64,000 nucleotides of DNA, taken from contig CALWNU010000028.1 in NCBI GenBank assembly GCA_944382905.1, forward strand, positions 39,779 to 103,778, read 5' to 3'. Source of the stretch: an uncultured Clostridia bacterium (lineage in GTDB: Bacteria > Bacillota > Clostridia > Oscillospirales > Ruminococcaceae). The notes under the pieces were generated by a model. That model saw only the letters and a program-made list of their open reading frames with translations, did no database searches and was not told where the DNA came from. The position numbers and the translations under genes are program-made. Below are positions 1 through 7,110 of the stretch, piece after piece (positions within the stretch are counted from its first letter, which is position 1; the number at the start of each line of letters is the position of its first letter).

Positions 1-61
1 AGATTATACATGTCCCCGAAGCAATATGCAAGATATCTGCCGCGCATCTGGTTTCACAAAA

Positions 62-108
62 CAAAAAAGCAAAGGGCTGGCGTTCGTGCCGCTGCCCTTT
101 GCTTTTGT
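62..108 (-). terminator. Rho-independent terminator of metNIQ
   Basis: The arms GCAAAGGGC and GCCCTTTGC, extended by A/T pairs, enclose a loop of about 16 bases. On the minus strand the hairpin is followed by a run of T. It lies just after the metQ stop codon. Confidence 0.8.
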
Positions 109-124
109 TTTTCAAAACCCTTTA

Positions 125-997
125 TTAAAACATGGGGAGAAAGATCCCGTGATAGGTTTCTTCGATGAATTCTTTGGTCTGGGAGCTGGTCAGCACTTCG
201 GCCAGCGCCTGGATTCCCGCATCGTTTTCATTGCCTTCTTTGACGACCAGTACATTGGCATAGGTATCCGCCACTTCAGAATCCTTGTCTTCCGTCGCCA
301 GCGCCTGATTCAAATCCAGTCCCGCCTGCAGCGCATAGTTGCCGTTGATGACCGCCATATCCACATCCGGCAGAGAACGGGCCAGCTGAGCTGCCGCCAT
401 TTCGGTAATTTGAAGATTTTTCGGATTTTCCGCAATATCCAGAATCGTTGCGGTCGTGCCAGCTCCCTCTTTCAACGTAATCAGCCCAAGGGATTCCAGC
501 AGCAAAAGAGCGCGTGCTTCATTGGTCCCGTCGTTGGGTACCGCAATCTGCGCACCGTCGGCCAATGCGTCCAGCGACTCTGTCTTGCCGGGATACAGGC
601 CAAACGGCTCGTAGTGTACGACGGCAACCGAAACCAGATGGGTATCGTTTTCCTCATTGAAATTTTCCAGGTAGGGCCGATGCTGGAAGAAATTCGCATC
701 CAATTCGCCGCTCTCCACATTGAGGTTCGGCAGAATGTAATCGTCAAATTCGATGACTTCCAGTTCATACCCTTTTTCCTGCATCTGTTCGTTAACAGCC
801 CGCAGGATTTCCGCATGCGGCGTAATGCTGGCTCCAACGCGGATCGTCGTCAGCTCCCCATCTACAGTACCCTGCGACTGCGTCTGCGCGCTGCTCTGCT
901 GCGTTTCCCCGCCGGAAGAGGTGGTTGCCGCGTTGCATCCGGAAAACAAGCCCAAAAGCAAAAGCGCGCTCAAAACAATTGCAATTCGTTTTTTCAT
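125..997 (-). CDS. metQ: Methionine-binding lipoprotein of the MetNIQ ABC importer
   Basis: This is a 290-residue NlpA/MetQ-family protein that captures D- or L-methionine outside the membrane and delivers it to MetNI. The N-terminus is a lipoprotein signal: basic MKKR, a hydrophobic stretch, then lipobox FSGC with the lipidated Cys at residue 21. A Ser/Gln/Thr-rich linker follows, then the periplasmic-binding fold. The ATG at 997 is preceded by GGAGGAGATC; a longer in-frame extension upstream would bury the signal peptide and was rejected. It is the last gene of metN-metI-metQ, after metI by 60 bases, and is followed by a terminator. The gene order and the methionine T-box upstream of metN support methionine over other NlpA substrates. 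Confidence 0.93.
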   Translation of the reverse strand: MKKRIAIVLSALLLLGLFSGCNAATTSSGGETQQSSAQTQSQGTVDGELTTIRVGASITPHAEILRAVNEQMQEKGYELEVIEFDDYILPNLNVESGELDANFFQHRPYLENFNEENDTHLVSVAVVHYEPFGLYPGKTESLDALADGAQIAVPNDGTNEARALLLLESLGLITLKEGAGTTATILDIAENPKNLQITEMAAAQLARSLPDVDMAVINGNYALQAGLDLNQALATEDKDSEVADTYANVLVVKEGNENDAGIQALAEVLTSSQTKEFIEETYHGIFLPMF

Positions 998-1057
998 TCT
1001 GATCTCCTCCATAAATCGAATTCTACTGTTACCGTTTGACCGGTAAAACACAACCCT

Positions 1058-1720
1058 TTAATGGGAGCGCTTATCGCCTTTCATGGCAATCCGCATCCCA
1101 ATTTCCTGAAATACCTGGACAATGACCACCAGCAGAAGAACTGTGACCAGCATCACATCGCTTTGATACCGGTAAAACCCGTAGTTGATGGAAATGGTCC
1201 CCAGCCCGCCGCCGCCTACAAAACCGGCCATGGCCGAATATCCCAAAATCGTGGTCGTCGCAATCGCCGCGTTCAAAATCAAGGACGGCTTTGCTTCCGG
1301 CAAAAGCACCTTCCAAACGATCTGCCAGGGGCTCGCACCCATGGATTGCGCCGCTTCCACCACACCGCGGTCCACTTCTTTGATGGAGGATTCCACCATC
1401 CGCGCCACAAAGGGAGCTGAAGCCAGCACCAAAGGCACAATCGTCGCCGTGCTCCCAACCGAGGTACCCACCAAAAAACGGGTAAACGGAATCACTGCAA
1501 TCAGCAAAATCAAAAAAGGGACGGACCGGACAAAATTGATGACAAAACTCAGCAAACGGTTTAACACACGCATGGGGCGGATCCCGTTTTTGTCGGTCAC
1601 AATTAGCAGCAGCCCCAGCGGAAGCCCTAGCAAATACGCCAAAAAGGAGGAAACCAGGGTCATGTACAACGTTTCCCAAATGCCTTTTGCCAAAAGCTGC
1701 ATCATCTGTGCATTAAACAT
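1058..1720 (-). CDS. metI: Methionine ABC transporter permease MetI
   Basis: This 220-residue inner-membrane permease has about five membrane helices and the binding-protein-dependent transport fold. The EAA loop, which contacts the ATPase MetN, is visible around EAAQSMGASPWQIVWKVLLP in the middle of the protein. I place the start at the ATG at 1720 because GGAGGAG lies about eight bases upstream; this start overlaps the end of metN by eight bases, typical of translational coupling. An upstream in-frame codon at 1738 is possible but has no better binding site. The protein works with MetN (ATPase) and MetQ (lipoprotein) to import methionine. Confidence 0.93.
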   Translation of the reverse strand: MFNAQMMQLLAKGIWETLYMTLVSSFLAYLLGLPLGLLLIVTDKNGIRPMRVLNRLLSFVINFVRSVPFLILLIAVIPFTRFLVGTSVGSTATIVPLVLASAPFVARMVESSIKEVDRGVVEAAQSMGASPWQIVWKVLLPEAKPSLILNAAIATTTILGYSAMAGFVGGGGLGTISINYGFYRYQSDVMLVTVLLLVVIVQVFQEIGMRIAMKGDKRSH

Positions 1721-2720
1721 TTGCAAACTCCTCCTCAAAATGGATATTACGGCTGGTCAGGTATGCAAAAATTTTCCGCTTTGCCGTCTCATCGTCGGGC
1801 AGCTGCAGCAGCATCTGTCCGAATGCCTGGCCGTCGATATTTTTGGTGTCGGCAAACAGGATATTCACCGCAGTGCCGCATGCCAAAACCATATTGGAAA
1901 CCACCGGTTCGAAAGAAGACCGGCCGTCAAATACAATCCGGACGCATTCTCCTTTTTGGAAGGTTCCTTCCTTTCTTCCCTGCGGATAAATCAGCTGTTT
2001 GGCGATTTCAGACTGCGGGTTTACAAAAATATCCTCTACTTTTCCCATTTCCGCCACATGGCTGCGATCCAAAATCGCCACCCGCTTGCAGATCGCTTCG
2101 ATGACGCCCATTTCATGGGTAATGATGACAATGGTAACGCCGAGCTTGCGGTTGATTTCTTGCAGCAAAGCTAAGATCGAGCGGGTAGTCGTGGGATCCA
2201 AAGCGCTGGTCGCCTCGTCGCACAACAGCACTTTCGGATTCGTCGCCAATGCTCTGGCGATGGCCACGCGCTGCTTTTGCCCGCCGGACAGCTGGGACGG
2301 ATAAGCCTGCATTTTATCGGCAATCCCCACCAGTTCCAGCATCTCTTTCGCCTTTTTCTCTGCTTCTTTCTTCGGCACACCGGCAATCTCCAGCGGGAAA
2401 CACACGTTCTGCAATGCGTTTCTTTGCATCAGAAGGTGGAACCCCTGAAAGATCATGCTGATCGACTGTCTAGCTTTTCGAAGCTGCTTTTCGCTCATCG
2501 TATGCAACGCTTGCCCATCAAAGACAACCGATCCTGTCGTTGGTTTTTCCAGGTAATTCATGCACCGGACCAAAGTGCTTTTCCCCGCGCCGCTCAGCCC
2601 GATAATCCCGAAAATCTCGCCTTCTTCAATCTCTAGGCTGACCCCTTCCAACGCAACGACCTGATTTTCTTTGGTGAAAAAGGTTTTGCCCAGATTTTTG
2701 ATCTCGATCATCGCACCCAT
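1713..2720 (-). CDS. metN: Methionine ABC transporter ATP-binding protein MetN
   Basis: This 335-residue ATPase powers methionine import. It shows Walker A (GLSGAGKST), the Q loop, signature LSGGQKQRVAIARAL, Walker B (LLCDEATSALD) and the switch His (IITHEMG). The C-terminal 80 residues form the NIL regulatory domain typical of MetN, which binds methionine and inhibits transport when it is plentiful. The ATG at 2720 (MGAM) has GGGGAG about seven bases upstream; an in-frame ATG nine bases further in is an alternative. A longer frame reaching 2807 runs into the T-box terminator and is not real. It is the first gene of the metNIQ operon, transcribed through the leader at 2745-3042. Confidence 0.94.
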   Translation of the reverse strand: MGAMIEIKNLGKTFFTKENQVVALEGVSLEIEEGEIFGIIGLSGAGKSTLVRCMNYLEKPTTGSVVFDGQALHTMSEKQLRKARQSISMIFQGFHLLMQRNALQNVCFPLEIAGVPKKEAEKKAKEMLELVGIADKMQAYPSQLSGGQKQRVAIARALATNPKVLLCDEATSALDPTTTRSILALLQEINRKLGVTIVIITHEMGVIEAICKRVAILDRSHVAEMGKVEDIFVNPQSEIAKQLIYPQGRKEGTFQKGECVRIVFDGRSSFEPVVSNMVLACGTAVNILFADTKNIDGQAFGQMLLQLPDDETAKRKIFAYLTSRNIHFEEEFANV

Positions 2721-2744
2721 ATCGTTCTCCCCTTTTTCCTTGGA

Positions 2745-3042
2745 TCTAACAAACAAAAAGCTCCCGTCCTTTTTCAAGGACGAGAGCAAACCGCTTCGTG
2801 TTACCACCTGAATTCATCTGTTTTTCACAAAACAGACCTTAGCAGGTACAGATCTATTTCCGATCGATACCCTGGCGCTATCACGGGCGCTCCCGTCGTA
2901 GCCTATGCGGTTTCCGCAGTCGGTACGCAGCTCCAAGACCATGTTCAGCAACGCATCCAGTACCTCTTCCCACCAAACGAGGCTCTCTGCACCCTTTCTC
3001 ATTGCCTACTCTTCTTTTCAACGCTTTTCTCCTATGAAATTG
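2745..3042 (-). promoter_or_regulatory. T-box leader RNA, methionine (AUG) specifier
   Basis: Read on the minus strand, the leader starts with the GAGTAGG Stem I entry and contains the conserved AGAGAGCC. A specifier loop TGAAC-ATG-G follows, with the ATG codon at 2940-2942. The antiterminator T-box is AGGTGGTAACACG (around 2797-2811). Its TGGT bulge would pair with a discriminator A, as in tRNA-Met. A strong terminator follows, with arms GCTCTCGTCCTT and AAGGACGGGAGC (2760-2787) and a T-rich tail. Uncharged tRNA-Met should stabilise the antiterminator and switch on metNIQ. The match of specifier, discriminator and downstream genes makes the assignment firm. Confidence 0.92.
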
Positions 3043-3048
3043 CTTATA

Positions 3049-3077
3049 AATATAACGGATATTTTGAGATTTGTCAA
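3049..3077 (-). promoter_or_regulatory. Sigma-A-type promoter of the metNIQ T-box transcript
   Basis: On the minus strand TTGACA (3072-3077), a 17-base spacer and TATATT (3049-3054) give a near-consensus housekeeping promoter. The predicted start lies just before Stem I of the T-box. It sits directly after the stop codon of the P-type ATPase gene. Confidence 0.85.
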
Positions 3078-3097
3078 CCCTCGTCGGAAAAATTTTT

Positions 3098-5797
3098 CTA
3101 TTCTTCCGAAACCGGCATGGCCAACGGCAACTCCTTTTGATTTTTTCGTCTTCGCCATTTGTTTTTCAAAGAGATGGAAATGGAATTGAAAATCGGCACC
3201 ATAGCGCAGTAAATCAAAATTTCCCCGATTTGGCGACCGGTGAGCGGTGTTGTTTGAAACAGAAGGTTGCATAGGGGCAAGCGGATGCTCCCGATTAAAA
3301 TCAGGGCGGAAAAAATGACTGCCGCAACCAATTTCCAGTTATCCAGCAACCGGATTTGGAAAATCCCCACTTCTTCCCGTTTGCATTCAAATACATGGAT
3401 CAATTGGGTCAACACCAGCGTTGCCAGCGCGCCAGTCCGTGCCGTGACCAAATCGCCGGTACTGTGGTAGAAGGAGACAAATACCGCAAGGGTAGTCAAT
3501 CCAATTAAAATGCCGCGGAATAGGATGGTGGAAAGAAGCCCGTCGGAAAAAATTCCTTCCTGCTTTCGGCGCGGAGGAACGTGCATAATATCCTTCTCTG
3601 GCGGTTCCAGCCCCAGCGCGATGGCGGGCAGCCCGTCGGTCACCAGATTGACAATCAAAATCTGAATAGGCAGCAATACCACCGGCATTCCCATCATCAT
3701 CCCCAAAAACATGGTGACGATTTCCCCGATATTGCAGGAAAGCAGATAGCGGATAAATTTGCGGATGTTTTTGTAAATCACCCTGCCTTCTTCGATGGCG
3801 CTGACCAACGTGGCGAAAGAATTGTCCAGCAAAACAACGGAAGCCGCTTGTTTTGTCACGTCGGTCCCATTCCCCATAGCAACGCCGATATCCGCTTCTT
3901 TGATGGCTGGCGCGTCGTTCACCCCATCTCCAGTCATGGCGACAATCTTTCCTTTGCGTTTGAACGCCTTTACAATCCGCAATTTATGCGCCGGCGCCAC
4001 CCGTGCAAAGACCCGCACCCGATCAAGCACCCGGTCCAGCTGGTCGTCGGACATTTGATCCAGTTCTTTCCCCGTCAGGACCTGGCCACCGGGCTCCAGG
4101 ATTTTCAAATCCCGGGCAATGGCCTCGGCGGTTGCCACATGGTCCCCAGTAATCATGACCGTTTGGATACCGGCTTTTTTACAGGTTTGCACCGCCTGAT
4201 ACGCCTCACGGCGCGGTGGATCGATCATGCCGGCCATTCCCACAAAAATGAGATCCGTTTCCGCCCGTTCCGATTCTTCCGGTTCTGTTTTGTAAGCAAA
4301 ACTCAGCACCCGCAGCGCTTTCTGAGCCATCGCCTCGTTTTCCTGTTTGATTCTTTTGCGCACGGATGGGGTCAACAGCTTAACTTCCCCGTTTTCCAGA
4401 TAATAGCTGCATAGTTCCAGCAAATAGTCCGGAGCGCCTTTGCAAAATAGCTGGCGGACGCCCTGCCGGTTTTGGACGATGACGCTCATCCTCTTTCGCT
4501 GGGAATCAAAGGGAATTTCAAAGGTTCTGGTGTACTCCCGCATCCATTTGGAAACAGAGACAAAGGAGCGCTTCACCATGACCAATAGGGCCTGCTCGGT
4601 GGGATCCCCCTGAAAATCCACCGTTTCTTTGCCGCCGCGTCCCGCCGTTTCCTTCCCGTTCGAGTGATAGCTGTTTTGGCATAGTGCGGCGATTTCCAAC
4701 AGTTTTCTGCCGTCTTCGCACTTGGCCGGTTCCAGGCCATCCTCACCGACAAAATGCATCTGTTTGTCCCGATTCCCCTCCAGATAAAAATGGCGGCCGA
4801 CGGTAACGATTTGCTGCGCCGTCATTTTGTTTTCGGTCAGTGTCCCCGTTTTATCGGTGCAGATCACCTGCGCACATCCCATGGTTTCTACCGCATGCAG
4901 CTTCCGGATCAGCGCCCCGCGCTTGACCATTCTGGATACTGCCAGAGCTAGCGCAATGGTCACCACCGCCGGCAGCCCTTCCGGAATCGCCGCCACCGCC
5001 AAAGAAATACCGGTCAAAAGCATGTCGAATACTGGTTCCCCCCGGAGGATTCCTGTTCCGGTTACGATGGCGCAGATCAGTAAGCAGCCGATTCCGATGT
5101 ATTTGCCCAACGTGCCCAGCTTTTCCTGAAGCGGCGTGCGCTCTGTTTCGATTTCCTCCAGCATGCCGGCGATCTGGCCCATTTGCGTTTTCATCCCGGT
5201 TTCCGATACCAGCGCTTTGCCATGCCCTTTGGTGATGATGGTCCCCATATAGACCATGTCTTTGCGGAAATTTTCCTGGGCGTCCGGCGGTGCGTCTGTG
5301 ATTTTTTCCACAGGATGCGATTCTCCGGACAGCATGGCCTCATCCGCCTGGAGCAAAACGGCCTGTACCACCTGTGCGTCGGCAGCAACCCGGTCCCCCG
5401 CCTCTAAAAGGAGTAAGTCCCCGGGCACGACGTCGGCAGCCGGGATCTCCATTTCCATCCGGTCGCGAATCACCTTGGCGGTGGGCGCCGCCATATTCTT
5501 CAGCGCCTCCAGCGTTTTTTCCGTTTTGTATTCCTGCAAAAAGCCCAGCACCGCGTTGACCAGCACGATGAGGACAATCGTTAACGCCTCGACGGCTTCC
5601 CCCATCAAAACGGAGATGACCGTCGCCCCCAATAGGATCATCACCATAAAATCCTTAAATTGTCCTGCAAAAATCTGCGTCGGGTGTACCGCTTTTTTAT
5701 TGGATAAGACGTTTTCCCCGAACTTGGCCAGTCTCTTTTCTGCCTCGCTGGAAGAAAGCCCGGAAAAATCTGTCTGTTCTCTGCTTGTTCTTGCCAT
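3098..5797 (-). CDS. P2A-type (calcium-type) cation-transporting ATPase
   Basis: This 899-residue membrane ATPase probably exports Ca2+ (Mn2+ is an alternative). It has the N-terminal cation-ATPase domain, the SGES actuator motif and the M4 ion-binding motif PEGLP. It also has the phosphorylation site DKTGTLT, the hinge GDGVNDAPAIKEADIG, and an M5-M6 segment (NIGE and NLVTDGLPAIALG) closely like SERCA/PMR1 pumps. Length and motifs are complete. I start at the ATG at 5797 (MARTSREQ), which has GAGGAGGATC immediately upstream; upstream in-frame codons are less well served. It stands alone, divergent from sbcDC, and no clear terminator separates it from the metNIQ promoter. Confidence 0.9.
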   Translation of the reverse strand: MARTSREQTDFSGLSSSEAEKRLAKFGENVLSNKKAVHPTQIFAGQFKDFMVMILLGATVISVLMGEAVEALTIVLIVLVNAVLGFLQEYKTEKTLEALKNMAAPTAKVIRDRMEMEIPAADVVPGDLLLLEAGDRVAADAQVVQAVLLQADEAMLSGESHPVEKITDAPPDAQENFRKDMVYMGTIITKGHGKALVSETGMKTQMGQIAGMLEEIETERTPLQEKLGTLGKYIGIGCLLICAIVTGTGILRGEPVFDMLLTGISLAVAAIPEGLPAVVTIALALAVSRMVKRGALIRKLHAVETMGCAQVICTDKTGTLTENKMTAQQIVTVGRHFYLEGNRDKQMHFVGEDGLEPAKCEDGRKLLEIAALCQNSYHSNGKETAGRGGKETVDFQGDPTEQALLVMVKRSFVSVSKWMREYTRTFEIPFDSQRKRMSVIVQNRQGVRQLFCKGAPDYLLELCSYYLENGEVKLLTPSVRKRIKQENEAMAQKALRVLSFAYKTEPEESERAETDLIFVGMAGMIDPPRREAYQAVQTCKKAGIQTVMITGDHVATAEAIARDLKILEPGGQVLTGKELDQMSDDQLDRVLDRVRVFARVAPAHKLRIVKAFKRKGKIVAMTGDGVNDAPAIKEADIGVAMGNGTDVTKQAASVVLLDNSFATLVSAIEEGRVIYKNIRKFIRYLLSCNIGEIVTMFLGMMMGMPVVLLPIQILIVNLVTDGLPAIALGLEPPEKDIMHVPPRRKQEGIFSDGLLSTILFRGILIGLTTLAVFVSFYHSTGDLVTARTGALATLVLTQLIHVFECKREEVGIFQIRLLDNWKLVAAVIFSALILIGSIRLPLCNLLFQTTPLTGRQIGEILIYCAMVPIFNSISISLKNKWRRRKNQKELPLAMPVSEE

Positions 5798-5874
5798 TTT
5801 GATCCTCCTCATCTTTTTCTGCGATGAACCGTTCGTCCGATTGATATCTATTCCCAGCCAGTCCAATTTATTCC

Positions 5875-5904
5875 TTTACCTTTTGCGTCCGGCCATGTTA
5901 CAAT
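5875..5904 (+). promoter_or_regulatory. Probable promoter of sbcDC
   Basis: TTTACC (5875-5880), an 18-base spacer and TACAAT (5899-5904) precede sbcD by 27 bases. The -10 is good and the -35 is weak. Confidence 0.55.
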
Positions 5905-5931
5905 AAAGAAAGCGAACAAAGGAGAACAGCC

Positions 5932-7110
5932 ATGAAATGGATTCACACCTCTGATTTACATATCGGCAAACAGCTCAACGAATTTTCGCTGCTGGAAGAC
6001 CAGCGATTCTTTTTGCAGCAGCTGGCGGGGCTGGTGGAACAAGAGCAGCCCGATGCACTGTTGATCGCCGGGGATCTGTATGACCGCTCGGTCCCGCCGG
6101 CAGAAGCGGTATCGGTGCTGGATGAATTTCTGTCTTGGATTACTGTGGATTTGAAAACCCCGGTCCTTGCTATCGCGGGCAACCACGACAGTCCCCAGCG
6201 TCTTGATTTTTGCCGGCGGCTGCTCAGCGCGTCTGGTCTATACCTGTCCGGCCAATATCAAAAACAGCTGGAATGCGTAACCCTTTCGGATTCATGGGGA
6301 CCGGTTCATTTTTATTTATGCCCTTATGTAGAACCCGCCCTCGTGCGCTCGGATTTTCAAAATCCGGAACTGCGCAGTTTTGACGATGCCTTTCAGGCCC
6401 TTTTGTCAGAAAACCTTCCCCAAATTGATTTCCAGCAGCGCAATGTCATCCTAGCACATGGATTTTTCTCCTATTTGAAAAATCCAGATTCTGTAGCCAG
6501 GAGCGAATCGGAAGTCTCCTTAGGTGGAAGCGACCTGATCGACGCTAGATCGTTGGAACCGTTTGATTACGCTGCTTTGGGACATCTGCACCGTGCACAG
6601 AGTACCGGGATCCCGTCTTTGTGCTACAGCGGGTCGCCGCTGCCGTACTCCATTTCGGAAATCCCATCCCAAAAATCCGTCGCTATCGTAGAACTCAAAG
6701 AAAAAGGGGATTTGTCCGTCCGCCGCAAGCAGTTGCCGAAGCTGCGGCAGATGCGGATCATCCAAGGGTATTTGGACGAGATCCTTCGGGCAGTCCCCAC
6801 CAAAGAACAGGCAAATGATCTTGTGTTTTTCTCCTTGTCGGATAAAGTGTTGGCACCCAACGCAATGAACCGGCTGCGGGCCATTTACCCCAACGCTTTG
6901 GGTCTTCGTTTGGACACGCAAAACGAATCGGAGGCGCTCCCTCTTTCCTCCCTGCAAGCCTCCAAACCGATGGATCTTCTGTTTGGCGAATTTTACCAGG
7001 CTATAACCGGAGATGCTTTGTCCGACAAACAGCAGGATATTGTCAAAGAAGTTTGCCAATCGCTTGTATCGGGAGGTGGCATGGATGAAACCGATCCGTT
7101 TGGAATGTAA
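5932..7110 (+). CDS. sbcD: Exonuclease subunit SbcD (Mre11-like)
   Basis: This 392-residue metallophosphoesterase is the nuclease of the SbcCD complex, which opens hairpins and processes double-strand ends. Conserved metal-binding motifs are in order: SDLHIGK near residue 7, AGDLYDR near 45, GNHDSPQRL near 80, AHGFF near 180 and ALGHLHRAQ near 210. The C-terminal capping and SbcC-contacting part is present. The ATG at 5932 follows AAAGGAGAACAGCC. Its last 26 bases overlap sbcC, so the two subunits are likely translationally coupled. Confidence 0.95.
   Translation: MKWIHTSDLHIGKQLNEFSLLEDQRFFLQQLAGLVEQEQPDALLIAGDLYDRSVPPAEAVSVLDEFLSWITVDLKTPVLAIAGNHDSPQRLDFCRRLLSASGLYLSGQYQKQLECVTLSDSWGPVHFYLCPYVEPALVRSDFQNPELRSFDDAFQALLSENLPQIDFQQRNVILAHGFFSYLKNPDSVARSESEVSLGGSDLIDARSLEPFDYAALGHLHRAQSTGIPSLCYSGSPLPYSISEIPSQKSVAIVELKEKGDLSVRRKQLPKLRQMRIIQGYLDEILRAVPTKEQANDLVFFSLSDKVLAPNAMNRLRAIYPNALGLRLDTQNESEALPLSSLQASKPMDLLFGEFYQAITGDALSDKQQDIVKEVCQSLVSGGGMDETDPFGM

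Noticed and set aside
26..1039. Plus-strand open frame across metQ
   Set aside because: Shadow of metQ, which is intact on the minus strand with a lipobox and ribosome binding site.
2814..3002. Short minus-strand open frame inside the methionine T-box
   Set aside because: It lies inside the T-box leader, whose conserved RNA elements explain the sequence.
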